Origin: JAFASC01 sp034669505
GTDB taxonomy: Bacteria > Pseudomonadota > Alphaproteobacteria > Rhizobiales > Beijerinckiaceae
Reading direction: 5' to 3'
Assembly: GCA_034669505.1 (NCBI GenBank)
Contig: JAXDNJ010000020.1
Span: 35,275 to 99,274 of the forward strand
Length of the DNA: 64,000 bases
Shown here: piece by piece, positions 17,772 to 25,712 of the stretch
How positions within the stretch are numbered: the stretch's first letter is position 1
Layout: each line of letters opens with the position of its first letter
Notes under the pieces: model-generated
Told to the model about the DNA's origin: nothing
Seen by the model: only the letters and a program-made list of their open reading frames with translations
Database searches by the model: none
Made by a program: the position numbers and the translations under genes

Positions 17772-18584
17772 CTATTCGTGGGAGACTTTCGCCGCGCGCT
17801 TTTCCAGGAAATCGCGGAGCCGCTCCTTTGCCGCGGGGTCGGCTTGCGCGATCGACGACATCATCGCTTCGAGAAGCAGTCCCGTTGCAGGCTCCGCCTC
17901 GGCAATGCGCGGCAGCGCCTGCATCACCGCAAAGTTCGTCAGCGCCGCATTCTGCGCGACGCGCTTGGCGAGCTCGACGCCCTTCGCAAGGCCCTCGCCG
18001 GCTGCGACGACGTAATGCGACAGCGCCAAGCGCAAGCCATCCTCGGCCCCGTAGGTGCGGCCGGTCAGCATCATCTCCATCATGCGCGAGGCGCCGATAA
18101 GGCGCGAGATGCGCACCGAGCCACCGCCGCCGACAAAAATGCCGCGGATGCCTTCGGGCAAAGCATAGTAGGCCGAACTCTCGGCAACGCGGATGTGGGT
18201 CGAGGCCGCAAGCTCAAGCCCGCCGCCGACAACCGCGCCGTGGAGAACCGAGATGACCGGCACGCGGCCAAACTCGATCTTCTCGAAAGCCTGATGCCAC
18301 ATGCGCGAATGGAACATGCCTTCCGAGGCGTTCTGCTCGCGCAAATCGGAGAGGTCGAGACCGGCGGAGAAATGATCGCCGGCACCGTGAATGACGACGG
18401 CTTTGACGTCGTCCGGCAAGGTCGTGAAAAACGCTTCGATGCCGCGCACCACCGGCGGATTGAAGGCGTTGCGCTTCTCCGGCCGGTTCAGCTTCACAAG
18501 CGCGATTTCGTCCTGACGCTCGGCAATGAGCGAAGCCGGCAATTCGCAGTGCGGCCAAAGGGTGGAAGATTTTGCTTTCGACAT
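17772..18584 (-). CDS. Enoyl-CoA hydratase/isomerase (crotonase) family protein
   Basis: 270 residues, a single crotonase domain. The oxyanion-hole segments are HGAGDHFSAGLDL near 66-78 and HGAVVGGGLELA near 115-126. Both acid/base glutamates of true hydratases are present: Glu124 in GGGLELA and Glu144 in ALPEG. A hydratase or isomerase acting on an acyl-CoA is therefore likely. AGGA lies upstream of the ATG. Its thioesterase, nitroreductase and DUF3237 neighbours suggest an aromatic or fatty-acid degradation side pathway, but the substrate is not evident. Confidence 0.91.
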   Translation of the reverse strand: MSKAKSSTLWPHCELPASLIAERQDEIALVKLNRPEKRNAFNPPVVRGIEAFFTTLPDDVKAVVIHGAGDHFSAGLDLSDLREQNASEGMFHSRMWHQAFEKIEFGRVPVISVLHGAVVGGGLELAASTHIRVAESSAYYALPEGIRGIFVGGGGSVRISRLIGASRMMEMMLTGRTYGAEDGLRLALSHYVVAAGEGLAKGVELAKRVAQNAALTNFAVMQALPRIAEAEPATGLLLEAMMSSIAQADPAAKERLRDFLEKRAAKVSHE

Positions 18585-18665
18585 CTGTTGATCCTGCGAC
18601 AGCGACCCTTACACCAAGACCCTGGCGCCCGGTCAATGCGCGGCACGCCCCGAAGAGCGACGGCT

Positions 18666-19397
18666 TCAGAAGCCGCGGAAGCTCGTGAAGCTCGCAGCCG
18701 GTTCGCGCGTCGTCTCGAGCTTGTTCTCGGGGGTCGACCAGTCGGGATAGCCAATCGCCATTCCGCAGATGACGACCTCGCCTTGATCGATGCCGAGATT
18801 TGCGCGCACGACGTCATGGAAGCTGGCAAACGCCGCTTGCGGGCAGGTCTCCAGCCCATGTGCGCGCGCCGCGATGATGATGTTCTCGAGGAACATGCCG
18901 TAATCCAGCCATGAGCCGATTTCGAGCCGGCGGTCGATGGTGAAAATCATACCGACCGGCGCGCCGAAAAACTCGAAATTCTTGCCGTGCTGCGCGTGCA
19001 TCGCCGCGTCATCGCCCTTCTTGATGCCGAGCAGGCCATACAAATCCCAGCCTATCTTGCGCCGGCGCGATAGATACGGTTCGAAGAATTTCTCGGGGTA
19101 GTAGCGGTATTCCCCGTCGCGATGCGCACTTGTCTCCGCGCTCCGTTCGCGTGCGATTGCGCCGGAGAGCGCGCGCTTCGCCTCTCCGGCAAGTACATAG
19201 ACGCGCCAGGGCTGCATGTTGGTGCCGCTCGGCGCACGCGCGGCAATGTCGAGGATATGCTCGATGAGCTCGCGCGAAACCGGTTTGCCGTCGAAGCCGC
19301 GGACGGAGCGGCGCTCCGCAATTGCCCGCTCGATCGCCGCGCGCTCGCTTTCGCTGAACGAGGTGACGGGCCTGGATGATTGCAGTTCGGTGCTCAT
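18666..19397 (-). CDS. Nitroreductase family flavoprotein
   Basis: 243-residue FMN-dependent nitroreductase-family protein. It opens with AIAERRSVRGFDGKPVSRE, the conserved FMN-phosphate-binding arginine region, then ARAPSGTNMQPWRVYVL, and near the C-terminus HGLETCPQAAF and the GYPDW region. NAD(P)H-driven reduction of nitro compounds, quinones or flavins is the family function. The ATG at 19397 overlaps the stop of the DUF3237 gene by four bases (ATGA), so the longer reading upstream is rejected. It belongs to the same minus-strand operon as the crotonase. Confidence 0.92.
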   Translation of the reverse strand: MSTELQSSRPVTSFSESERAAIERAIAERRSVRGFDGKPVSRELIEHILDIAARAPSGTNMQPWRVYVLAGEAKRALSGAIARERSAETSAHRDGEYRYYPEKFFEPYLSRRRKIGWDLYGLLGIKKGDDAAMHAQHGKNFEFFGAPVGMIFTIDRRLEIGSWLDYGMFLENIIIAARAHGLETCPQAAFASFHDVVRANLGIDQGEVVICGMAIGYPDWSTPENKLETTREPAASFTSFRGF

Positions 19398-19858
19398 GTG
19401 ATTTCGTAGACAGCCAGCAGCACTTGCGTCGGCAATCGCGTTCCGGTGCAGACGAAGAGGCGGCGCATCATCCATTTGTAGTCCGGTGCGGCCGTTTCGA
19501 AGGTCGGCGCGGCACGGAAATAGATGAGCTTCGGATCGACGGCTTCGCCGCGCATCAGTTTTTCGACCGCATCTGCGGGCCCATGGCGCAGGCCGCGATT
19601 GACGACATAGATCAGCGCGCCATCCGCAGCTTCGAGGACGTACTTGGCCTCGAGCTCCATCACGCCATCAGGGCGCAATATCTGGAAGTCGGCGCCCGCC
19701 GGAAGGACGCGGCCGCTGAGCCGCGGGCCTGCAAGCGTACCGCCGAGGATCGGGATGACCCGGCGCAAACCCGCGCCCGTCTCGCCGATCGTGATCGGCG
19801 CACCGACATCGACGCGAATCTCGGCCACAAAGCCCAACCCGGGAGCGGGAAGGCTCAT
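19394..19858 (-). CDS. DUF3237 domain protein
   Basis: 154 residues, the usual size for DUF3237, a small beta-barrel family of unknown function. Typical segments are FVAEIRVDVGAPITIG at the start, VIPILGGTLAGPRLSGRVLPAGADF in the middle, and YFRAAPTFETAAPDYKWMMRRLFV near the end. It is the first gene of the five-gene operon (DUF3237, nitroreductase, crotonase, thioesterase, GST) and is translationally coupled to the nitroreductase. It diverges from the transglutaminase-like gene. Confidence 0.88.
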   Translation of the reverse strand: MSLPAPGLGFVAEIRVDVGAPITIGETGAGLRRVIPILGGTLAGPRLSGRVLPAGADFQILRPDGVMELEAKYVLEAADGALIYVVNRGLRHGPADAVEKLMRGEAVDPKLIYFRAAPTFETAAPDYKWMMRRLFVCTGTRLPTQVLLAVYEIT

Positions 19859-20020
19859 CCTGCCGCGGCCTGTCGTGTTTGCGCGTCCGCGTTCAACTTG
19901 CTTGTATCCCTTTGGTCAGACGACCGACCTATCGTTCGCGGCGGTGACGACAAGGCTGCTGCGCTCGGCGGTCGGGCGGCGATGTTGCGGCGGATGCGCG
20001 CCGGCGTCTACAAGGCCGGC

Positions 20021-20698
20021 ATGACGACACTCTCAGCCACGCTGCGCCGCCTCTATCTCGACCCCGCCGACTACGTCGACAGCGATCATCCCGAGGTTCA
20101 GCTTTACGCAAAGACGATCATCGCCGGGAGAGACGAGCCCCACGCGATCGTGCGTGCGCTCTATCGCGCCGTGCGCGACGACATCCGCTACGATCCTTAT
20201 GTCGACTATTGCGACCCCAAAACGTTTCGCGCCTCGGCGGTGCTCGCCGCCCGGCGCGGCTACTGCGTCGGCAAGGCCTCGCTCTATGCCGCGCTCTGCC
20301 GCATCGCCGGCATTCCGGCTCGGCTCGGCTTCGCCGACGTGAAGAACCATTTGGCGACGCCGAAGCTGATCGAGGCCATGGGCACCGATCTTTTCGCCTG
20401 GCATGGCTATTCCGAGGTCTGTATCGGCGGCGAGTGGCTGAAAGCGACGCCGACGTTCAACGCATCGCTCTGCGAGAAGCTCGGTGTCGCGCCGCTCGAT
20501 TTCGACGGCCGCACCGATGCGCTGCTGCATCCGTTCGATGCCAATGGCCAAGCCTTCATGGCCTATGTCGAGACGCACGGCACGTTCCATGACGTGCCGG
20601 TAAAATTCCTCATGCGCGAGATGGAACGCCTATATCCCGGCATGATGCGCGATAAGCTCGCCGGTCACGACATGGAGCGCGAAGCGAGCGCGGCTTGA
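20021..20698 (+). CDS. Transglutaminase-like domain protein
   Basis: 225 residues with a bacterial transglutaminase/protease-like core. The Cys of RRGYCVGKASLYAALCRIAGIPARLGF is the catalytic nucleophile, and a His follows in LFAWHGYSEVCIGGEWLKATP. ALYRAVRDDIRYDPY precedes the core, as in this family. The protein probably cleaves or ligates peptide amide bonds in the cytoplasm; no signal peptide is seen. ATG at 20021 is chosen; 19982 in the same frame is possible. Longer upstream reading overlaps the DUF3237 gene and looks non-coding. It converges with the DUF72 gene. Confidence 0.87.
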   Translation: MTTLSATLRRLYLDPADYVDSDHPEVQLYAKTIIAGRDEPHAIVRALYRAVRDDIRYDPYVDYCDPKTFRASAVLAARRGYCVGKASLYAALCRIAGIPARLGFADVKNHLATPKLIEAMGTDLFAWHGYSEVCIGGEWLKATPTFNASLCEKLGVAPLDFDGRTDALLHPFDANGQAFMAYVETHGTFHDVPVKFLMREMERLYPGMMRDKLAGHDMEREASAA

Positions 20699-20709
20699 GG
20701 CGCTTGGCG

Positions 20710-21447
20710 TCACATCAAATAGGCCAGCAAATCGCGCAGGGTGAGGGCGTTGCCGGTCGCCGCCGCGCTCATCGTGTTGTCGAACATGCACCAGGCCGGC
20801 ACGTCGTCGCGCGCGGCCTTTCCGAGGTTTGTTGCAAGCTCCGCCAGCGCTGCCTCGTCATACTCCGAGTAATACGTTCGCGGCGAGCCGTGCAGCCGAT
20901 AGTAGACGAGTCCAGGCCAACCGCCGGGCTCGTCCGCGCCTGGCGCCCGCGACGGGTCGGCAGCGACGCGCGCGACACGCAAATCGGCGAGCGCCCGATC
21001 GGCGTCGTCCTCGAACCAAGTCGCGTGGCGTGGTTCGCAAGAGAGCGGCACGTTCGTTCGCTTCCTCAGCGCATTGAAAAAACCCCGAACGGCTGGTGCG
21101 TCAAAGGCCAAGCTCGGCGGCAATTGCGCAAGCAAGCAGGCAAGGCGGTGTCCAAGTCCGGCCACCTCGGTGAGAAAGGTGTCCATGAGGTTTTCGCATC
21201 CGACGAGCCGGCGCTCGTGCGTGATTGCCTTCGGCAGTTTTGCCGAGAAGCGAAAGTCCTCCGAGACGCTGGCCGCCCAGCGCTCATAGGTCGAGCGCCG
21301 ATGCGGCCGATGGAACGACGAGTTGATCTCCGCGGCGTTCAAGGAGCCGGAATAGCGCTGCAAATGGCTGCCCCTCTCCGGGAAACGGCTGCCATAGCGG
21401 CGATCGAGGCTCCAGCCGGCAGTACCGATGAATAGTTCCGCGCCCAT
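20710..21447 (-). CDS. DUF72 (YecE-like) TIM-barrel protein
   Basis: 245 residues of the DUF72 family. Signatures are FIGTAGWSLDRRYGSRFPERG at the start, LNAAEINSSFHRPHRRSTYERWA, FRFSAKLPKAITHERRL, and near the end VYYRLHGSPRTYYSEYD. The structures known for the family are TIM barrels without an assigned reaction. No co-transcribed partner is visible. It converges on the transglutaminase-like gene with an 11-base gap. Confidence 0.92.
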   Translation of the reverse strand: MGAELFIGTAGWSLDRRYGSRFPERGSHLQRYSGSLNAAEINSSFHRPHRRSTYERWAASVSEDFRFSAKLPKAITHERRLVGCENLMDTFLTEVAGLGHRLACLLAQLPPSLAFDAPAVRGFFNALRKRTNVPLSCEPRHATWFEDDADRALADLRVARVAADPSRAPGADEPGGWPGLVYYRLHGSPRTYYSEYDEAALAELATNLGKAARDDVPAWCMFDNTMSAAATGNALTLRDLLAYLM

Positions 21448-21543
21448 CCAGGCCTTTGACTGTGGGAATTCGCACCCCTGCCGCGCCCCCTTCCCGGCAC
21501 ACTAGACCTGACTGTCTCCGGCCGTCATCCCTCCCAAGCCTTT

Positions 21544-21573
21544 GCCCCGCCGGCTCCGCCTGCGGGGCTTTTT
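21544..21573 (+). terminator. Intrinsic terminator-like hairpin just before the LysR gene
   Basis: GCCCCGC, an 11-base loop, GCGGGGC, then TTTTT on the plus strand: a strong Rho-independent terminator. The only plus-strand gene upstream, the transglutaminase-like gene, ends about 850 bases earlier with a convergent gene in between. The hairpin therefore either ends an unannotated short transcript from about 21450-21540 or acts as a leader attenuator for the LysR gene. Confidence 0.65.
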
Positions 21574-21614
21574 CGCAACTTATGGTGCAATCAAGCCGAG
21601 AAGTATTTGCTAAT

Positions 21615-22637
21615 ATGCTCGCATCAGCTGTAATATCCGCCCTTGTGGACAGACTCAGCATTTACAGCTCGCCTGCCGAGGGCGAGGGACTCCTCAGCGG
21701 CCAGTATTGGGGCGAGCTGCGGCTGTTTCTCGAAGTGGCCAAAGCCAAGTCATTCAACAATGCCGCAAAGCGCCTGAATTTGAGCCACCCGACGGTAGCC
21801 CGCAAGGTACGCCGTCTCCAAGATCTCATGGGCGTGCAGCTGCTGATCTCGACCGAGCGCGGCATCAAGCTGACGCCGCCCGGCGAGGAACTTGCGCGCG
21901 CTCTGGCGACATTCGATCAGTCACTCTACGCGATCACGAGTGGATTGCAGGAGGACCCCCGCCGTGCCGAAGCCACCGTTCGCGTCAGCATCACCGATGG
22001 CCTCAACGCTTTCTTCGCCGTGCCGACCATCGAAGCCTTCTCGCAGAAGAACCCGAACATTCATCTGCATATGAAGAGCACGATCAATCTCAACGACGTC
22101 CGTGAAAATCAGACCGACATGATGCTCGCCTTCGCGCCGGACTTGCGCGCCGACCTCGTGGTCAAAAGGCTCGGCAACCTGCATTTTCATCCGACTGTTT
22201 CGCGTGGATACGTCGCTAAACACGGGCTGCCGACAAAGGCGAATGTCAGCCAGCACAGATTCCTCCAATCGCACTTCTACGAGTCCAATCTTGAAGTTTG
22301 GGCCGACTGGCTCGACCTGGTCGCCAAAGGACGTGTTGCGCATTATTGCGAAGACACATTCGTCTACGGGATCATGGTCAAACTCGATCTCGGCATAGGG
22401 CTTCTGGGCACTTATACGGTGGTAGAGCCGGAGGCCGTGCCTCTCGATCTCGACGTGCTTATCTCGCTACCGCTCTACGCCATTGCATTGCGTGAGCGAC
22501 TCGAATCCCGACCGGTGAAGCTCGTCTTCGATTGGCTGTGTGAAATTTTCAGCGAGAGAAACCGCTGGTTTCGACACGATTTCAAATTGGAAGACCTGCC
22601 CCCGACGCGCGAAGCGCTGAACAAGCTGTCACCCTGA
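21615..22637 (+). CDS. LysR family transcriptional regulator
   Basis: 340 residues. A winged helix-turn-helix lies at about 30-90 (ELRLFLEVAKAKSFNNAAKRL, then SHPTVARKVRRLQDLMGVQLL and TPPGEELARAL). A LysR substrate-binding domain follows (RVSITDGLNAFFAVPTIEAF). The start is uncertain: ATG at 21582 and 21615 both give a 20-30 residue lead before the usual start of the domain. An AT-rich patch with TTGCTA and TAATAT (18-base gap) at about 21610-21639 resembles a promoter. That would point to the GTG at 21645, perhaps leaderless. The target genes are unknown; LysR proteins often act on divergent neighbours, here the DUF72 gene. Confidence 0.85.
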   Translation: MLASAVISALVDRLSIYSSPAEGEGLLSGQYWGELRLFLEVAKAKSFNNAAKRLNLSHPTVARKVRRLQDLMGVQLLISTERGIKLTPPGEELARALATFDQSLYAITSGLQEDPRRAEATVRVSITDGLNAFFAVPTIEAFSQKNPNIHLHMKSTINLNDVRENQTDMMLAFAPDLRADLVVKRLGNLHFHPTVSRGYVAKHGLPTKANVSQHRFLQSHFYESNLEVWADWLDLVAKGRVAHYCEDTFVYGIMVKLDLGIGLLGTYTVVEPEAVPLDLDVLISLPLYAIALRERLESRPVKLVFDWLCEIFSERNRWFRHDFKLEDLPPTREALNKLSP

Positions 22638-22859
22638 TCATTCGCTTCGACGTCCCCTTCTGTGCAATGCGCTGATCTCGTCGAAGAGATTTAGATATTC
22701 GTTGGCTGCGTCTTCGAGCGCTTCGCCGACGTCGAGGGGCGGCGGTTCGGCCGCGCTGCCGAGTGCCATTTCAACCTTTTTGCATGCGGCAAGAGCCTGT
22801 GCGGTGATCTCGTTGCGCAACATCTGCCAATCGGGGGTGATCGTCGTCATGATGGTCAT
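22638..22859 (-). CDS. Small hypothetical protein
   Basis: 73 residues, no recognised domain. The sequence is mostly helical and acidic (DVGEALEDAANEYLNLFDEIS) with a basic end. The ATG is preceded by AGGGG six bases away, and the gene follows the GNAT gene by 9 bases, which supports a real two-gene operon. It abuts the convergent LysR stop with no gap. Confidence 0.55.
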   Translation of the reverse strand: MTIMTTITPDWQMLRNEITAQALAACKKVEMALGSAAEPPPLDVGEALEDAANEYLNLFDEISALHRRGRRSE

Positions 22860-22868
22860 CGTAAACCC

Positions 22869-23447
22869 CTATCTCGATGAGATTTCGAAGGGTGCGGGCT
22901 CGTCCCATTGACCTTCGATCCGGAAAAGTATGTTGGCGCCCGCTTCTGTCGTGATGGGATTGGGCGAGGGCTCGAGGTCCTTGTGGATCTCGTAATATGG
23001 CTCGTGTCCCTCGAAGAGGGCAGGCTCCTTCCCCTCAGCATCGCGGAAGCCGAGTATCTGCTTCCACAGACGCGCGTATTTCGGGCCCGCATGCGTGATC
23101 ACGCGCGTATAACCCTTGCGTCTGATATGTTCGAAGCCGAATTCGGCGAATTCCTTCAGGGTGCGGACGTCGCGATGTTCTTTTCTGAACGACGTCCGCT
23201 CGATCTTGGCGAAATCTTTGAACCATCTGATCCGGCCCGTTCCGACGGGTTCGTCGCCATCGTAGGCCAAGACGTGCGTACATTGGTAATCATTGCCGTC
23301 GAACAGCCATTTGGCCTGCGCGCCATGCTCGTCCAGGAAGCATATACTTCGTACGGCGCAGGCATGTATCCACTGTTCCGGAGTGGCGACTATCGCAAAT
23401 CTGAGCGAATTATGACGGCGTCCTTTACGCTCATTTGAGACCGTCAT
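22869..23447 (-). CDS. GNAT-fold N-acyltransferase
   Basis: 192 residues with a GNAT-like layout: an N-terminal alpha/beta part (LRFAIVATPEQWIHACAVRS), a central strand and acyl-CoA segment (LAYDGDEPVGTGRIRWF), and LKEFAEFGFEHIRRKGYTRVITHAGPKYARLWKQILGF, where G-F/Y positions bind the pantetheine. It resembles N-acyl amino acid synthase-like or autoinducer synthase-like GNATs more than small acetyltransferases, but this is tentative. The ATG at 23447 is chosen because GGAG lies seven bases upstream; an ATG at 23453 and a TTG further up are alternatives. Confidence 0.75.
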   Translation of the reverse strand: MTVSNERKGRRHNSLRFAIVATPEQWIHACAVRSICFLDEHGAQAKWLFDGNDYQCTHVLAYDGDEPVGTGRIRWFKDFAKIERTSFRKEHRDVRTLKEFAEFGFEHIRRKGYTRVITHAGPKYARLWKQILGFRDAEGKEPALFEGHEPYYEIHKDLEPSPNPITTEAGANILFRIEGQWDEPAPFEISSR

Positions 23448-23556
23448 AACCATGCTCCGCAACGCACCGACACTCCTCGATTAAGAACCGAAACCGAGAC
23501 GAGTAAATTGAGCAAAACTTTCCACGGTTGTTCATCTATGTTCAAGGGAGCTGTTC

Positions 23557-23757
23557 ATGCGCGATCGGCCCCTGACCCTGCATGAGCTCTGTCTCGAAGC
23601 AGTGCGGGAGCGCGGCACGAGCATCGAAGCGATCGAGTCGTACATACATGAACGGATCGCAGCGATGTCCAATGCGGAGAAATTGCAGTTGAAAGCGGAG
23701 ATTGCTCGCGTCCTCGCCTTCCGTCCGGCGGCCCCCGGAACAGGGTCACTGCATTAG
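23557..23757 (+). CDS. Small hypothetical protein
   Basis: 66 residues, no recognised family. It is predicted largely helical (LHELCLEAVRERGTSIEAIESY; SNAEKLQLKAEIARVLAF). AAGGGAG lies 8 bases before the ATG and the codon usage fits the genome. It diverges from the GNAT gene across about 110 bases that contain three TGTTCA direct repeats (about 23528-23555), a possible regulator site. Confidence 0.55.
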   Translation: MRDRPLTLHELCLEAVRERGTSIEAIESYIHERIAAMSNAEKLQLKAEIARVLAFRPAAPGTGSLH

Positions 23758-24172
23758 AGCAGGACATGGCGCTCATGATAGCCAGTCCTTTTGAACCGTG
23801 GTGGGAACTGCACGATAATTTGGCTCATGCTCGTCATGGCGGCATTAAAGCGGGTGAAACGGAGCGCTGCACGAACGCATCCGCACAGACACAAGCTTGA
23901 CCTTGTGCACGATTTATCCGGCTCCCGAATTGGACCGTGGAACCTATCATAGGTTAATTTGTTGCCCGCCTTGGACGGGCTGCGCCGGGTAAGAGCGCTG
24001 GCCATCAGGTTTGTCGGATCACCTCAGAGTCCTGGAGGTGCCGAGTCCGATCCATTGCACTCTTGGATGCTCGGGAGCGGCCGATCGACCGCCCGTCCGC
24101 AACCAGCGTGTCTCAATACGACGGAGATCAACTGCGGCTTGGACAGGGCGGCAGCTTACGAAAAGGATGAAC
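23758..24172. promoter_or_regulatory. 415-base intergenic region upstream of the phasin gene
   Basis: No convincing gene is seen. At 23939-23963 the sequence GGAAC, 16 bases, TGTT resembles the GGAAC-N16/17-cGTT promoter of the alphaproteobacterial general stress sigma factor EcfG. It overlaps a perfect AACCTA-TCA-TAGGTT palindrome (23941-23955). If used, it would give a phasin leader of about 200 bases. The rest shows nothing recognisable. Confidence 0.4.
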
Positions 24173-24661
24173 ATGTCTGATAACAGCAACATCGAACAGG
24201 CCGAGACGGTGCGCGACTCGGTCGAGTTTGGACTGAACACCACGGTGCGGGGCTTTCAGAAAGCCGCGGACCAGTTCACTCAGGCCGTGGGCTTCGCCGG
24301 CCCGCAGGCGGAGGAGCTAGGGCGGAGGTCGTCGCAGAATATCGAGGCCGTTGCAGAGGCCAGCACGATCCTGGTCAAAGGCGCTCAGGAAATCTCGCGG
24401 GAGTGGTTCGAGGTCATGCAGGAGCGTCTTTCCAAGAACCTCGATGCCATGAGCCGCCTCGCAGGCTGCCGCTCATTACAGGACTTTGTGGCGGTCCAGA
24501 GCGACATTGCCCGGGACCGATTGGGCCACACGATCGAGAGCAGCCGTCGTCTTGCCGAGGTTTCGGCGAGGGTGGCCGGTGAAGCCGCGCAATTGATCCA
24601 AACTCAGGCCGGCCGGAACGCGGCGGCAATCCAACGGAGCGTCCCTCGCCGCGTCGCATAA
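24173..24661 (+). CDS. Phasin family protein
   Basis: 162 residues, largely amphipathic helix and coiled-coil in character. The phasin core is AADQFTQAVGFAGPQAEELGRRSSQNIEAVAEASTILVKGAQEISREWFEVMQERL, with LQDFVAVQSDIARDRLGHTIESS. Phasins coat polyhydroxyalkanoate granules and stabilise them. No phaC, phaR or depolymerase gene is nearby. The ATG at 24173 has AAGGA six bases upstream. A strong terminator follows the stop, so the gene is monocistronic. Confidence 0.88.
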   Translation: MSDNSNIEQAETVRDSVEFGLNTTVRGFQKAADQFTQAVGFAGPQAEELGRRSSQNIEAVAEASTILVKGAQEISREWFEVMQERLSKNLDAMSRLAGCRSLQDFVAVQSDIARDRLGHTIESSRRLAEVSARVAGEAAQLIQTQAGRNAAAIQRSVPRRVA

Positions 24662-24672
24662 GTCCAACGGGA

Positions 24673-24706
24673 GCCCCGCCGGGCACTTATCGGCGGGGCA
24701 TTTTAG
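24673..24706 (+). terminator. Intrinsic terminator after the phasin gene
   Basis: A perfect 8-bp stem GCCCCGCC/GGCGGGGC around an 11-base loop, followed by ATTTTAG, lies 11 bases after the phasin stop. Confidence 0.8.
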
Positions 24707-24733
24707 TGGGCATTTACGCCTCGTACGAGGGCC

Positions 24734-25369
24734 TCAGGGCGATCGTGCGCCGCTGAAGAGCTGGCGAAGCGAGGAGAACGGGCTGTGGTTCTCGTTGCTT
24801 CCATCGTAAGCCGGTGGCCCGGGAGGAGGGGCTTGCGCGGCAGCAACCTCGGCCCTGTGTCTGCTTCGTCGAGACGGCTTGGCGACGGCCGATGAACGCT
24901 TGCGCGCGTGAGAAGGCTTCGCGAAGGGGCGGCCAATCGATGATGTGTCGACCGTGCGCTCCCGAGCGCTTAGTGCCACCTCACTTTGGTTCTGAGACAG
25001 TGAGGCAACGGTCCTACGGGTTGAGGTCGCCTCATGCGCTTCAGCCTGCGCTGCGTCGGCTGGACGGTCCTGGTCGGCGCCGGCCCGGGGCGCGGGCTCG
25101 ACCTCGAAGGGGGCGGTCCGAGGCGTCTCGGCAGGTGCTGGCCGCCCCGCCCCGGGCTCGAGGATCGGCACGCTTCGGACCTGACGGAACTCGATTGGAG
25201 TCGTGTCGGACGCCGTAACCGGCGCGGGAGCGGCAGCACTTTCGGACGCTTTCCGGATCGCCTCTAGCGGCGCAGACGGACTTCGGGTCGCCTGAAGCGA
25301 GAAGGCGATTCCCGAAGCGAGCAGGCTCGCCGCCGCAACACCAAGGATAAGAGTACGCATAAGCCACAC
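24734..25369 (-). CDS. Secreted or membrane-anchored Pro/Ala/Arg-rich hypothetical protein
   Basis: 211 residues. The N-terminal hydrophobic stretch (LILGVAAASLLASGIAF) is a signal peptide or anchor. The remainder is low-complexity and probably disordered, rich in Ala, Pro, Ser, Glu and then Arg (KPSHARKRSSAVAKPSRRSRHR). No enzyme motif is present. An ATG three codons in (25360) is an alternative start. Opposite-frame readings are also open here because of base composition, so the assignment rests on the signal peptide and codon use. Confidence 0.55.
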   Translation of the reverse strand: MWLMRTLILGVAAASLLASGIAFSLQATRSPSAPLEAIRKASESAAAPAPVTASDTTPIEFRQVRSVPILEPGAGRPAPAETPRTAPFEVEPAPRAGADQDRPADAAQAEAHEATSTRRTVASLSQNQSEVALSARERTVDTSSIGRPFAKPSHARKRSSAVAKPSRRSRHRAEVAAAQAPPPGPPAYDGSNENHSPFSSLRQLFSGARSP

Positions 25370-25506
25370 CCGCTATGCTGACCCCCAGCTAGCGTTTGCC
25401 CACCACACCGAAAGAACCCGGACGAAATAAGGCCCGCGTCGTGCAAAGGGGGCGGATGGACCGGCGCTCCAGCTTGTGACGCCCTGTTCTAAGCTCCGAA
25501 AACAAC

Positions 25507-25582
25507 TGGTGCCCAGGGGCGGAATCGAACCACCGACACTGCGATTTTCAGTCGCATGCTCTACCAACTGAGCTACCTGGGC
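25507..25582 (-). tRNA. tRNA-Phe (anticodon GAA)
   Basis: A full cloverleaf reads on the minus strand. The acceptor stem GCCCAGG/CCTGGGC has discriminator A and an encoded CCA (25507-25509). The D-arm is AGCTCAGTTGGTAGAGC, the anticodon loop CTGAAAA carries GAA at 25547-25549, and the T-arm contains GGTTCGATTCC. It lies alone between the hypothetical secreted protein and lhgO. Confidence 0.97.
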
Positions 25583-25712
25583 GCGCCGAGCCATAGCCGG
25601 GCGGCGTCATATAGGGGAGAGGGCGCGGCCTTGTCCAGCCGAGGCTGGTATTGCTCGCCGAGCCGCCGATGTGGTCTGAGGGTCGCCAGAGATTAGCGGA
25701 CCACGAGCCGAA

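Noticed and set aside
19376..20020. N-terminal extension of the transglutaminase-like protein to 440 residues
   Set aside because: The extension lies antisense to the DUF3237 gene and lacks any domain; the family domain begins after the ATG at 20021.
25373..25594. Small open frame reading VAQLVEHATENRSVGGSIPPLGT
   Set aside because: This peptide is the well-known translation of a tRNA gene; the region is tRNA-Phe.
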